Below, piece by piece: positions 47,605-59,024 of a stretch of DNA of 64,000 nt (position 1 is its first letter; every line of letters begins with the position of its first letter). The DNA comes from Gaeumannomyces sp. JS-464. Lineage: Eukaryota; Ascomycota; Sordariomycetes; Magnaporthales; Magnaporthaceae. Location: NCBI GenBank assembly GCA_002197995.1, contig NGZR01000001.1:14093501-14157500 (forward strand), read 5' to 3'. The notes below the pieces were generated by a model. That model made no database searches, was not told where the DNA came from, and was given only the letters and a program-made list of their open reading frames with translations. Position numbers and translations under genes: made by a program.

Positions 47605-49011
47605 AGGGGTCGGGCGACGCGGGGTGATGCCGGGGGCAGGCCTGGAATAGCGGCGCTGCGGTGGGCGAAGCTCGCGAGAGAGGGGCGAAGGTGGATTAAT
47701 CACGAAGGCCGATTACGCCGCCCTCCTGCGATTGATTGATTTGTGGCTTTCTTTGGGCGTCCTGTCCCGTTGCATTGCTCTTGTCTGACCGATTGCCTGC
47801 CTGCCTCCTTTTCTGTCTCCGTCGTAGGCGCCCGTGTTTCCTGTCCGATTGGATGGGATCAACGTTCATGTATTTTTGTTTGTTGTTTGTTTGTCATCCA
47901 GGAACGCAAGCAACCCATGAAAGCCCCCAGAGAGGGATTTGCTACCACAGCACGGGCAGGAACAGCAGGCACAACACCGTGTGTACCTGGCCTCTGGGCC
48001 TAGCGTGACAGTGCCGTCCTGGTTCCGCAACTTCCTTTGCCCAGCGCAGGCCAGCCTCCATGTTTGGAAACATGGAATTCCAGAGCACCTCACCAATGGC
48101 CAAGCACCACGCAACCACGCGTGACTGCCCGCCGCCTGCCCGTCAATTGCCCGCGCCATCTATCCGTGCCATTTCCAGAGCATATCCGAGTGGGTGCAGG
48201 GGCTGCTGCACCCACACCTGTTTGGGCGTGGCCGGCCGTTCCAGACCGCGATCCGCAGGCCAAGCAAGTGTTAAACTTGTCTCCACGCAGGTTCACAGCA
48301 CGGCATTCTTGGTGGCGATTGGATACGCGGGGTTGGAGCAGCTTGAATGGACCAACTGCTCCTTTTTTCTGTTGATGCACACAACCTGTGGGAAAGACTG
48401 CCTGCTTCTGGGCACCTCCATTGTACCTTCCCCGCCCCGACTGCCTGTGCTAAAGTTGTACACAGGGCATGTGCCTGCTCCGCAATCGCCGTGTGCGAGC
48501 CGATGACATGCCGCAATTTGCCCAGCCCACCCGACCTTCCCGACTCGGACATGCTGCCGGCTATTGTTTTATCGCACTGGTGTACCCCTTTTCCGTTTGT
48601 CGGGGCGCTCCGATAGTCTGTCGGTCGCCTCTTGGGGTCGACCGGCCCGCGCACCCCAAGGCACTCCCGGCTGACAAATGGCGCACCCGCCTCGCTGGCT
48701 CGGCCGATTTGGCGCCGTCACATCAGCCTCACCTATGGCAACCCGGTCGGGCGGGCCCCATTGCCCGTTGGCGCTTGAAAGACCATGCACCGGCCTTCGG
48801 CTGTCTTGGCCTACACCTACCCCTTGCATTTAGTCGCCGGGTATCGTCCAGTACTACGAACAAACCCAATGTCCGAGGGCCCGAGAAGGTAAAAAATAGG
48901 GGCATGGCAAAACAACCAAGCCTGGATCGAAGTTGGAAAAACGGGTATTGCTTTTTAATCGGGCGTGGCACGCCCCTTCTTTACAATACAATGCTGGCTG
49001 GCGCAAACAAC
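47605..49011. promoter_or_regulatory. Upstream region of the NRC-2 kinase gene
   Basis: This is a 1.4-kb interval with the kinase promoter and leader on one side and the 3' UTR of the AT-hook protein gene on the other. No gene is seen. Small open frames on both strands lack coding character. Confidence 0.4.
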
Positions 49012-50189
49012 TCATCCAACCTCCCCCGCGCCGTCCTCATCGTCCTGCTCTTCTGATGGAGCGTCCTCATTCATCTGAAAGAGGGTCTGCTGAAGCTTCT
49101 TCTTGTTCGCCAGTCTTGTCGCATTATCCTCCAGCTTCTGATACCAGACCCATGGCGTCACCTCGTTGCCGTCCTTATCTAGAAGGTAGCTTGGTACGGC
49201 TGGTGCCTCGCCGTTCTCGTCGTATGAGGCAGTTGTGGTCGTTTTTGCTGACGATATTGGACCGGCCTTGTAACCATCTCCCCGGAGCCACTGGATGGGA
49301 ATCATGTGCTCCTTTTCGACGTGATGGGCCAGTCGGTCGCCGCTGGGAAGGGAGGCTGCAGTAGGAGTGCCGGTGGCAGAGTTCTCGGCACAAGTTGCCC
49401 ATCTACAGCCCGTGCTTCCCCATGAACCTTGCGCACGTGAGCGCGTAATGTGGCCATGTTGTGAAGCTCGGCCTGACACCCGAACCATTCGCACCGGTAG
49501 GGCTCGAAGGGTGGCTTCAACGACAGGTATATCTCCCGCGGAGTCGGCGGCGGCTTTTTCGGTGGCCTTCCCCGGGCCTTCGGCGGCCCCTTCATCGCGC
49601 CAGAGCCGGATCCTGGTGGCCTACCGACTGGCCTACCAGCTGCCCGGTCAGCCCGGTCAGGTCCGGGCGGTCTTCCTGGAGGTCTACCCGGGCGACCTCT
49701 GGGCCGGTAGTTGGGATTTTCGCGCATCCTCCTCTGTAAATACAGCAGCCTGGCGGCGTCTGACCTGGGTTTGTTGGTGGTTTCTGAGTATGCCATGCCA
49801 GGCTTCCAGCCCTTGGGCCGGCCTCGCTTCTTCTGCGGTGTGAGCGACGCGGGCTCAGACGTCGCGGCGACCACGGCGTTCTTTACAGCCGTCATCATCG
49901 CAGGAAGAGATCCGTTGGAGGGTTCCGCTTTCCTCTTTGAGCGCGGATAAACATCAGAGGCGACGACGCCGTTGGTGTGATGTCCCTCATCGTGATCCCT
50001 CCCGCCGTACCCAGAGGATCGACTGGCGACGTGCCCTTGGCGGGGCGGTAATGGCCCGAGGACAATCTCAATACCGCCGCGGTTTGGCGCACCAGAGCCG
50101 ACATATCTCTCAGGGCCTACCGACGTCCCATTCCGTGGAGTACTAGCCGGGGACCCCATCGGCCGTCCGTAAAACCGAAAGCCATCCAT
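49012..50189 (-). CDS. AT-hook and C2H2 zinc-finger protein, probable chromatin or transcription factor
   Basis: This is a single-exon gene on the minus strand beginning MDGFRFYGRPMG. The middle has several AT-hook-like cores (KKRGRPKGW, RPRGRPGRPP, GRPVGRPP, KARGRPPKKPP), which bind the minor groove of A/T-rich DNA. A C2H2 finger follows (CEWFGCQAELHNMATLRAHVRKVHG, C-x4-C-x12-H-x4-H). A second, incomplete finger (ATCAEN ... LAHHVEKEH) lies just after. The tail is acidic (SEEQDDEDGAGE). A frame break at 49398-49400 (CCC on the plus strand, so GGG in the gene) fits one missing G. Restoring it joins the finger region to the conserved tail and gives 392 aa. No target genes can be inferred. The gene is divergent from tma46. 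Confidence 0.8.
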
Positions 50190-51195
50190 ACCAGCGCTAC
50201 CTCGATAACATAGTATTGTGCGGTTGTGCTGCCTGAGGCTATGGGTGTATTGGGTTGTAAATCAAAGAGGTTGTGAATCGAAGAGTGCTGAAACGCGTGC
50301 AGACGCGTCTAGCCGTGAGGTGACTGGGTTTGATAAAGTGAATATTATATGAGTGACAAGGGAAGAAGAAGCAGAGTATCGGGGAGGTGCTAGAGCTCCA
50401 AATTATCAGTTGATTTTTTATAGATTCCTAGGTATGCTTCCGCATTTCGCTGCTGCGCCCGCTGGCGTTGCCTTTTTCAGGATGAGGCAGAGATCAAATA
50501 TCGGGCGTGAGTTGCTCGAGCTATCCTCAATCGAAACCGTGTGGGTCTCCAATCCGGGGTGTCGGTATCGCACGGACCAAGTACAGTGACACCGCCAGGG
50601 CGAATTCCGGAGCACCGACAACGGCGTTGACAAGAAGCAAGAGTTGCTGAGGAGAGCAGATCTATGTCTATAACCTGTATACGTGAGCAAAGAAACTAGG
50701 CCCGTGTCCCCCTCTTGACTACCATTTCTCCTGGGTAAGTAGGTAGGTACTGAATCCATTTAGTAGTCAAACCAACAGCATCCATTACCTGAATCATGAC
50801 CCAAAATCCTCCCAGCAACGCAGGATCTTGGGTTGTTTGCGCCGGCTGGCTGACTCTCCGAACCACTGTGCTGGCAAAGTCCGGCTGCGGCACGTGATGT
50901 GCTGAGCTAAGCCGGCGGGGCTAGCCCGAGGGCGTTCCGTCATTTCTGCAGGCAGCCAACCCACCTGTTCAGCCCACTAACGCTCTCGAGAACGACTCAA
51001 AGAAACCCACAGCTACGCAAAACCGTTGAGCCGGCGTTATTTGCATTTACCTGCGGCGGCCCCCCGAGAGTCTGAGGAGAGAGACGGCAGGGGAGGAGGG
51101 CAGAATACACCTCCTAATAACATCTCGATCGAATTGGAGCCCCTCGACACCGGAAACCGAGCCAACAAACGCCCGAGCGCCCGAAGACCGCCACG
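50190..51195. promoter_or_regulatory. Divergent promoter region, AT-hook protein and tma46
   Basis: This is a 1-kb interval between divergent starts. A GTAAGTAGGTAGGTAC motif lies at 50733-50750. No gene is seen. Confidence 0.5.
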
Positions 51196-52351
51196 ATGCC
51201 GCCCAAGAAGAACGACAAGGGCGCGGGCAAGAAGCCCACTGCCGCCAAGATCGTCGATGACAAGACGTTTGGCATGAAGAACAAGAAGGGTGGTGCCGCC
51301 CAGAAGCAGATTGCCCAGCTGACCGCCCAGGCCAAATCGGGTGGCAATGCGGAACAGAAGCGCAAGGAGGCCGAGAAGGCCGCCCGCGAGCGCGAGAAGA
51401 AGGCGGCCGAGGATGCAAAGCGGGAGGCCGAGATGCTGCTCAACAAACCCGCCCAGATCCAGAAGGTCCCCTTTGGCGTCGACCCCAAGACGGTCATGTG
51501 CATATTCTTCAAAAAGGGCAACTGCGAGAAGGGCAAGAAGTGCAAATTCTCGCACGACCCAGAGATGGAGCGCAAGACCGAGAAGCGCTCTCTCTACACC
51601 GACACCCGCGCCGAGGAGGAAGAGAAGAAGAAGGCTGAGACCTCGGCCGACTGGGACGAGGACAAGCTGCGGTCCGTCGTCCTGTCCAAGAAGGGCAACC
51701 AAAGGACCACAACCGACAAGGTCTGCAAGTTCTTTATCGATGCTATCGAAGACGGCAAATACGGCTGGTTCTGGATCTGCCCCAACGGAGGCGATCAATG
51801 CAAGTACAAGCATGCTCTGCCGCCAGGGTACGTGTCCTTTTCTGTCATTGTTTCCCAGTTTCGGTTCCGATTAGTCATGACTAACCCAGGGGTTTCGACA
51901 ACCATGCAGATTCGTCCTCAAGACCAAGGAAGAGAGGGCGAGAGAAAAGGCTCTTATGGACAAGTCGCCACTCAAAACCCTTACGCTCGAAGAGTTCTTG
52001 GAGTCGGAAAGACACAAGCTCACGGGCACCCTCACGCCAGTCACACCCGAGTCCTTCGCCAAGTGGAAGAAGGAGCGGCTGGACAAAAGGGCGGCCGAGG
52101 AGCAGGCACGGCAGGCCAGGGAGGCCACAGGTCGTGCCCTGTTCGAGAGCGGGAACTGGCGGACGGAAGAGGACTTGGATTCCGATGACGACGACGACGA
52201 CGACGACAACGACGACGACGACAACGACGCTTGGAACCTGGAAAAGATGCGTGCAGAGACCGAGGCGCTACGGCAACAGAGAGAGGACGAGAGATTGGCG
52301 GCGACCGCGGGAGCCCCGCCACAAACCATCGAGACAGCACCGGATACTTGA
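51196..52351 (+). CDS. tma46: CCCH zinc-finger translation factor Tma46 (ZC3H15/DFRP1 type)
   Basis: This is the partner of the ribosome-associated GTPase Rbg1/DRG1, acting in translation. Exon 1 is 51196-51827, the intron 51828-51909 (GTACGT...ATGCAG), and exon 2 is 51910-52351, giving 357 aa with an intact frame. The N-terminus is Lys-rich (MPPKKNDKGAGKKP). A long Glu/Lys/Arg coiled coil covers about residues 45-90. Two CCCH fingers follow: CIFFKKGNCEKGKKCKFSH (C-x8-C-x5-C-x3-H) and a second one (CKFFIDAIEDGKYGWFWICPNGGDQCKYKH). The DFRP region follows, including LEEFLESERHKL. An aspartate-rich run (about 18 D/N residues) lies near residue 320. Length and architecture match yeast Tma46 (345 aa). 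Confidence 0.95.
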
Positions 52352-52814
52352 TAGGGTCTCTCCTAGAAACTATTCGCCACAGGCTCCAAGGGCTCAAGCA
52401 TTCTTCGAGCCCTGCAGCCGAGCCGAGCCGAGCCGAGCAGTTCGAGCAACGGGCGCGCAGGCAGGCTGGCCTCGGACCGAGGCCATCAGTGTCGAAGCCG
52501 CGCCCACGCCCGGGCCGTTTCATGAGCGACGCTCAGTGTCTCGCACATATATACTCCCAATTGGTTGGATTCATATGGTACTTGATACAGTCACAAGAGG
52601 CTACTCTCAAATGTTCCAATACTTTTCGGGAAGTGATGTTGACGTTCCCTTCTCTGGCCAAGTATCCAACAAACCACTGCGGGCCATGGCATCCAGGTGC
52701 TCCTTGCGCTCTTTCCCGTACTTTGAAGTCACCTCTAGTCTCGGTCCCGTCTTTCCTTTCTCGAGAAATCCCGGGCTTTGGAGGCTTTGAAGTCAACGCG
52801 ACCTCTGTGACCGT
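52352..52814. other. Convergent 3' spacer with GAGCC repeats
   Basis: This is a 463-bp interval between convergent stops of tma46 and the SDR gene. A short CCGAG tandem repeat lies at about 52417-52437. No gene is seen. Confidence 0.5.
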
Positions 52815-53914
52815 CTAGAACTTCTCTACATACGGCCTCAGATCAACCTCCTGAGTGAAGGCGGACCGGTGTTGGGTGTGGAGGTGCCAGTAGGTGTCGG
52901 CGATCTATCAATATTCCAAGGTTGGTCAATACTGAAGGTGAAAACACGGCAATAGACTGGCGCGCGGGTAGGTAGTGGACTTACCGCATCAGGACTGATG
53001 AGTCCATCTGGGGCGGCATTATTTGGCTTATACCCAATTTCCTTCAACTTTGGAGTGTCGATAGCCCCGTCGATTATGACGTGAGCAACGTGCACGCCCT
53101 GAGCAAGAGCAAGACGGCGGGTTCAGTCAGTCACAGGCACAGTTTACGCGCACACGTTTTTCTAGGCCTGATAGGATGGCAGGCCTGTGGCAGGGGACCA
53201 GGCCGTAGTCTCGAGTCTTGGGAGCACGTAGTCATGGTATAAAAGGTGCGTACTTTGGGGCCGAACTCGCGGGCCAGCGACTGCGCCATGGCCCGCTTGG
53301 CAAACTTGCCGGCGGCGAAGGTGCCGAAGCGGCTGGAACCCCTGACGCTCGCGGTGGCGCCCGTGACCAGGAGCGTCGGCGGGTGAGGCGAGTCGTCGAC
53401 AGAGTCGAGCAGGAGCGGGAGGGCGTTTTGAGCAAAGTTGAAGAAGCCCCCTCTGATGGATTCCCCGGCCCGAGGAACCGACGTTGTCAGCGTAATCATG
53501 CTTGGATAAGGAGAACAAAAGCAGAACAAAAAAAAACGACAGCAGTTAAGTATCCACTCACGCATTCCCAACCAGCGACGCGTTCAGCTCCTCGTTGGTG
53601 ACCTCGAGGAACGGCTTGATGGCGAACCCGGCGCCGACGTTGAAGACGGCGGCCGCGAGCTTCCAGTCGGTGCCCCACTGCTTGCGGATCGAGTCGAAGG
53701 CGCGCCGGACCGATGCCGGGTCCGACGTGTCGGCGCTGACGCCCACGGCCTCGCCGCCCGCGGCGCGGATCTCGCGCACCAGGTCGCCGTAGCTGTCGCT
53801 GCTGCGCGCCAGCAGCGCCACGGGGTAGGCCCTCGCGAACCGCAGCGCCGTCGCGCGGCCCGTGCCGGGGCCGACGCCGGCGATGACGGCGAAGAAGGTT
53901 TTTGGGGAGGCCAT
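52815..53914 (-). CDS. Atypical short-chain dehydrogenase/reductase
   Basis: This is a classical-length SDR with a Rossmann fold. Exons are 53914-53562, 53452-53254, 53098-52985 and 52904-52815; phases close exactly to 251 aa. The cofactor motif is AGVGPGTG (residues 12-19). NVGAG takes the place of NNAG, and a TGATAS segment lies where the active-site serine is found. The usual catalytic YxxxK is read here as F-x3-K (FAAGK in SSRFGTFAAGKFAKRA). So the tyrosine is absent, as I recall for a subgroup of SDRs that share the following ALAQSLAREFGP-type text. The end (VHVAHVIIDGAIDTP) also fits that group. The substrate is unknown, and activity without the tyrosine is uncertain. There is no targeting signal, so it is probably cytosolic. 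Confidence 0.88.
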
Positions 53915-54805
53915 TGTGCTTGTTGCCTTGTCTTGGTCTACTTGCTTGTCTTGGGCTGAGTTCCGGAAAGATCAAGTATTGCTAGGAACAGCAGAGGTTC
54001 GGCGGCTGGGTTCAGTGTTTGCCCGATGGGACTCGAAAGCCCAAAGAGACTTGATCAGGCCTCTTGTCAACTGTGCACTCGGCAGACTTGACAATCTTAT
54101 GTACTCGGACGGGCTTGCTGGGTTGGAAATCGAAACATGCAGATAAGCCGTTGAAGTCCAAGATGTATATGTGCCGACTAATCGACCCAAGGTAATATCA
54201 GGCACGCCATACCCCGAGATTTGTCACCAACATGTCGCGATGATGCCCAAAGCCCGCGCATGCGCGCATGCTTGGAGACTGCTTACGTATCCACCGCGTC
54301 CTTTCCATCTGATTGGATTTACTCCTGCTCCTCCTGTTCTTTGCTTTTCCCTCCATTCAGTTTCTCTTGCACTTCCCTGATGCGGCAGAGGCATCCATCG
54401 GTCGGGAAAGTCGACAACCGCCATAAGCGCGCCCCTGTAGTTATTCGCTGTGACTCCGAATAAGAAAAAGAAGACTTCTCGTTATCACCCTGTCAAATGA
54501 TATGGACTCCATTTTTGTGACCGCAACCAGAGGGCATTGGCACCAAACGGGCACGACCTCTGAAGACGGATGACATGCTAAATGACGTCGACATGGAAGT
54601 GAAGCAAGCATGCCCCCTAAACCAACCAAACGCGCGAAATAAACCCCGTTCCCTTAAAACGCCGGATATTCTGAACCACGGTGGTGACAAAGCAGATTGT
54701 TTTACAGCAAGAGTTGCGCCCCGGGATTTTTGAATGTGCAGAGAAGCAGGAGAGCAAAGAAAAGTAGAGAAAACAAGAGCATGATTTTCAGACCCGTCGG
54801 CGAAA
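53915..54805. other. Spacer between the SDR gene and nop58
   Basis: This is an 891-bp interval between two minus-strand genes. It contains the SDR promoter and the nop58 3' UTR. No gene is seen. Confidence 0.45.
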
Positions 54806-56915
54806 TCATGAGCTGCTGTGCTTCTTCTTCTTCTTTTTGGGCTTCTCCTCGTCATCGTCACGCTTCCTCTTCTCGCCGCCCGTGGCCGAGGCAGCATCCA
54901 GCGACTTGCGCATCTTCTTGAGCTCCTTCTTGCTGTGCACGACAGGCATGCCGCTTGCGTCAAGCTCCACGTCTCCGCGCTCGTACTTCCTCTTGAACTT
55001 AGACACGGATATGCCGGCCTGCTCTGCGAGGCGCTCAAAGTCTTCTTCGCCGAGCTTGCCGGTCTTGCCCGACTTGCTGGGGGTGGCTAATGCGCGGAAC
55101 GGAGCCATGTTAGCACAATCCTCTGCAGCATTTGTGGGTATGTGAACAGGAGATAATCACCATCAGCGGCCTTGGCGGGGGCATCGTCCATCTCCTCGTC
55201 CGACGCCTTCGCACCATTCTCCATGTCCTCATCTTCGGGGGTTGCCTCCTTCTTGGACTTCTTCTTCTCCTTCTTGGACTTCTTATCCTTCTTCGACTCC
55301 TTAGCAGGAGTTTCGGCCTCTGCCAGCTCGTTACCGGCAAGACCGTCGGCATCGGCATTGTATTTCCTGGCCTCCTTAACATCCCACTTGCTCGGGGCGG
55401 CGCGGCGTTGCCGTTAGGGCCTACAGCGATGCCCTTGGCCAGAATGGGTTTGCCCTCAAGCCTCCTGAGGTTGTTCTCGATCTTGGCCCTTTGCGCGGCT
55501 CCAAACACGGCGCGAGCCTCCTCATCAGCCTCCTCGCCGTCCTTGTACTCGGTCAGAGCATCGGCACGGACTCCCAGGGCGGCCTTGGCAGCGAGCTGGC
55601 GGGCGATCTTGCCCTTGTTCTTGCCCGTTGCTTGACCGACCAGTGAGGCGTGGTAGATGAGACCGTACTTGGGCGTGGCGTGCTTGGTCTTGAGGGCACG
55701 GAACAGAGCCTTCTCGGCGCCGAGAATCTGGATGGTAGAACCCGGGTTCTTGGCCAGGTTCATCAGGGAACCGGCGTGGGCGATGAGGCGGGCACCGACG
55801 AGGTAGCCGACAAGCTCAGTCAGGCTCGGCGCGATGGCGCGCATCCTGGCCTCGAGGTACGCCGAGAGCTGGGCACGGTACTCGCTGTACGAGACAACCT
55901 GGTCCGCAAGCAGCGTAATGTTCTCTAGATCCTCCTCGCTGATCTCAGTGCCCATGCTGAGGTCGGCGGCGGCCTTGACGGCAGTCTCGATCTCCTCAGG
56001 CAGAACCTCAGACAGGTCGGTCTTGGGGGCATTGGAGCGCAGGCCCATCTTCTGGATGACCTTGGCGTAGGCCATGTTGTCGTTGAGGATCTTGCCGAGC
56101 TCGGGGAAGTGCCAGCCGTACCACTCCTTGACGCGCATGGCGTACGTGTTCAGCTCCTTGTCGAGGTCGTCCAGCAGGCTGATGGCCTGGATGATCATAA
56201 CATCGACCTTGTCGGCCGAGAATCTGAGCTTATGGCGGGAGAGCGAGTGGGACAGACCGAGCGACATGGTCTTGAAGTTCTCGGGGAGGATGCCGGGGAT
56301 GAGCTCGGACAGGTGCGTTCGGATACCGCGGTACAGGTCCGTGGTCGCGGAGCCGGACGCGAGGGTGGTGATGTTGGCGAAACCAGGCAGCCTCTGCAGT
56401 GCAACACCGATGTTCTTGTCGGCCACGGCGAGCGAAACCTTCTTCTCGTCCTTGATCGACTCCATCAGGCCTGCCAGCATGGGCGGCACCTTGCCATCGA
56501 GCAGGGCGCCGATCTCCCCCACCGCCGCGCTGGCGCTCTCCCACTTGACGAACTCCTTCAGCTTCAACCTGTTGCGCGCCTACGTCAGAACCGACCCGGC
56601 TGGCGGCGAAGAGGCAGCGCCAGAGCGGCGCACTGGATTGCAGCACTACTTACTCATGGTTGATCTTCTCGGCGGTGTCTAGCCTGGACTCGACGTCGCC
56701 ATCTAGGAGCTTCTTGTCCTTGGCCTTGAAAAGACCGTAACTATTGTTGGCTGTTAGTCAATTGTCTTCTTAAACTCTTTGCAACCCTGAGACCGAGCTC
56801 TTCAGCCGCGTCCCCGAGAGAGGAGTCTGGATCGTGGCGTGCGCGTAGGAGCGCGATTGTGTCTCGTCCGGGGCACTCACCCAGCGCTGGTCTCAGCAAG
56901 GATAAAGAGAGGCAT
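54806..56915 (-). CDS. nop58: Nucleolar protein 58, box C/D snoRNP core component
   Basis: With Nop56, fibrillarin and Snu13, this forms box C/D snoRNPs that guide rRNA 2'-O-methylation and processing in the nucleolus. Exons are 56915-56881, 56740-56654, 56568-55161 and 55086-54806. It starts [12 protein letters not shown]. The NOSIC/Nop domain is clear ([85 protein letters not shown]). The Lys/Glu/Asp-rich tail ends in a KKKKKKH-type stretch. One frame break at 55394-55397 (GGGG on the plus strand) fits one missing C in the gene. With it the four exons close at 604 codons (603 aa), placing the [16 protein letters not shown] tail in frame. It is divergent from the V-ATPase gene. Confidence 0.95.
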
Positions 56916-57342
56916 GTTGGCGGGCTTGGCTCTCCTCGACACCCTGCCTGTGTCTGTGTGGTGGCGGTGCGTCGGAGTTGCTCGTCGTGAAGGTAAAAAG
57001 ATGCAAGGGAAAAATACAATCGCCGACTTTTTCAGATTTTTTTTTCTTCTCTTGGAGCTTTCACTTTTTTTTCTCCTCTCCAAAAGCTTTTCCAATGCAG
57101 GTGGGGCTGATGCAAGCTCGGCCGCTAGTCCTGATGCGGAATAGTGGGGGTACCGATTCCGAACACCGCCCGATGGAGCCTCGATGCCAGGGCGGCCGAC
57201 TCTGAGCGTTCCCTGCCGACAAACGACGTCGCTCCGAACCACCGCCGCCGCCGCCTCCGACCCCCATTCTGCAGCTACCTCCCCAGAACCCATCCACTGT
57301 GGCCCGCCGATTTAAGCCGTATTACCTCTACCAAATTTCAAG
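56916..57342. promoter_or_regulatory. Bidirectional promoter region of nop58 and vma6
   Basis: This is a 427-bp interval between divergent starts. It contains pyrimidine-rich tracts (about 57029-57080) and G/C-rich sequence. No specific element is assigned. Confidence 0.6.
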
Positions 57343-58590
57343 ATGGAGGGTCTTCTTTTCAACGTAAATAATGGGTAGGCAAGCTTCAATCACGCGCCCA
57401 TGGCCGACGCGCAAGCTGACTGACTTCTTCCTGCCTCTGCTGAAGCTACATAGAGGGCATCGTCCGGGGCTACCGGAATGGCCTCCTCACATCATCCAAC
57501 TACGCCAACATGACACAATGCGATACAGTCGATGGTTGGTCCGCCTCCCAGGCCTTTCATTCATTGGTTTCCGTCACGTCTTGACTGACCCCAAGCCGCG
57601 ACACCAGACCTCAAGCTCCAGCTCGGCCCCGCGTATGGCGACTTCCTGGGCTCGCTGCCCCCTAACCCGTCAACATCGGCACTGGCGTCCAAGACGACGG
57701 AGAAGCTGGTGTCCGAGTTCAAGTACGTGCGCGCCAATGCCGTGGGCGCGCTGGCCCAGTTTATGGACTACCTCACCTACGGCTACATGATCGACAACGT
57801 GGCGCTCCTGATCACGGGCACGCTGCACGAGCGCGACACGCGTGAGCTTCTGGAGCGCTGCCACCCGCTGGGCTGGTTCGAGACCATGCCCGTGTTGTGC
57901 GTCGCCACCAACATCGAGGAGCTCTACAACAGCGTCCTGATCGAGACGCCCCTGGCCCCCTACTTCAAGGGCAGCCTGAGCCACCAGGACCTGGACGAGC
58001 TCAACATCGAGATCGTCCGCAACACGCTCTACAAGAACTACCTCGAGGACTTCTACAGCTTTGTCAACTCGCACCCGGAGATGGCCGGCACCCCGACCGC
58101 CGAGGTCATGTCCGAGATCCTCGAGTTCGAGGCTGACCGCCGCGCCATCAACATCACCCTCAACTCCTTCGGCACCGAGCTCAACAAGGGAGACCGCAAG
58201 AAGCTCTACCCGTCCTTTGGCCGCCTGTATCCGGAGGGCACCCTGATGCTGTCGCGCGCCGACGACTTCGAGGGCGTCCGCCTGGCCGTCGACGGCGTCC
58301 CTGACTACAAGGCCTTCTTCGACGCCGCGGGGCTCGGCGGCGGGCCGGCCGGCCCCGGTAACATGGGCGGCGGCACGGCCGGCGGGTCCGAGGGCAAGAG
58401 CCTCGAGGACATGTTCTACCAGAAGGAGATGGAGATCTCCAAGAGCGCCTTCACGCGCCAGTTCACCTTCGCCATCGTGTACGCCTGGGTCAAGCTGAGA
58501 GAGCAGGAGATCCGCAACATCACGTGGATCGCAGAGTGCATTGCGCAGAACCAGAAGGAGCGCATCGGGAATTACATCAGTGTGTTCTGA
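57343..58590 (+). CDS. vma6: V-type ATPase subunit d (Vma6)
   Basis: This is the V0-sector subunit d that caps the proteolipid ring and links V0 to V1 in vacuolar proton pumping. Exons are 57343-57374, 57446-57534 and 57608-58590, giving 367 aa with an intact frame. It starts MEGLLFNVNNGYIEGIVRGY. The AC39/d-subunit family text is strong throughout (LKLQLGP.YGDFL, FMDYLTYGYMIDNVALLITG, HPLGWFETMPVLCVATN, ETPLAPYF, EADRRAINITLNSFGTEL, and the closing WIAECIAQNQKERIGNYISVF). Introns are 71 and 73 nt. A Gly-rich insertion (GLGGGPAGPGNMGGGTAGG) lies at about residues 285-310. Yeast Vma6 has 345 residues, so the length fits. It has no membrane segment, as expected. Confidence 0.96.
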
Positions 58591-59024
58591 TCAACACCCA
58601 GTTTGCTGTTTAAATTTGGTTGGCTTTTGTTTTTGATTTTTTAGTTAGTAACTGTGTCTGTCCTTTTGGTGTCATTTTCTCTCCGCGCGGGCAATCTTTT
58701 GGTTTCTTTTAGTTTGGCTCTTTTCTTGTCTCTTCTTGTGTTTGGGGTAAAAGATAATACCAGAGGCCTTTGCCAACACATCCCTCATCGTGTTGGGTTC
58801 GGCTGGCCGGCAGATCATGGAACGGCGCAAATTGGGCAGCAAAGCAGGGAGGGAGATCGATATGCTTGATCTTGCCGAGGCTGCATGTATTTTACATAGC
58901 AAAATTACACATCTATATTTTCACGCGTCGAACTGTTGACAGCGAGAGATTGGGTTGCGATCATCTCGAATCCCAGCCTGGAACCCTGGGGGAGACATTC
59001 ATACAAAGCTCATGATCAGGTCCA
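58591..59024. other. Convergent 3' spacer
   Basis: This is a 434-bp T-rich interval between the convergent stops of vma6 and the uS15m gene. No gene is seen. Confidence 0.5.
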
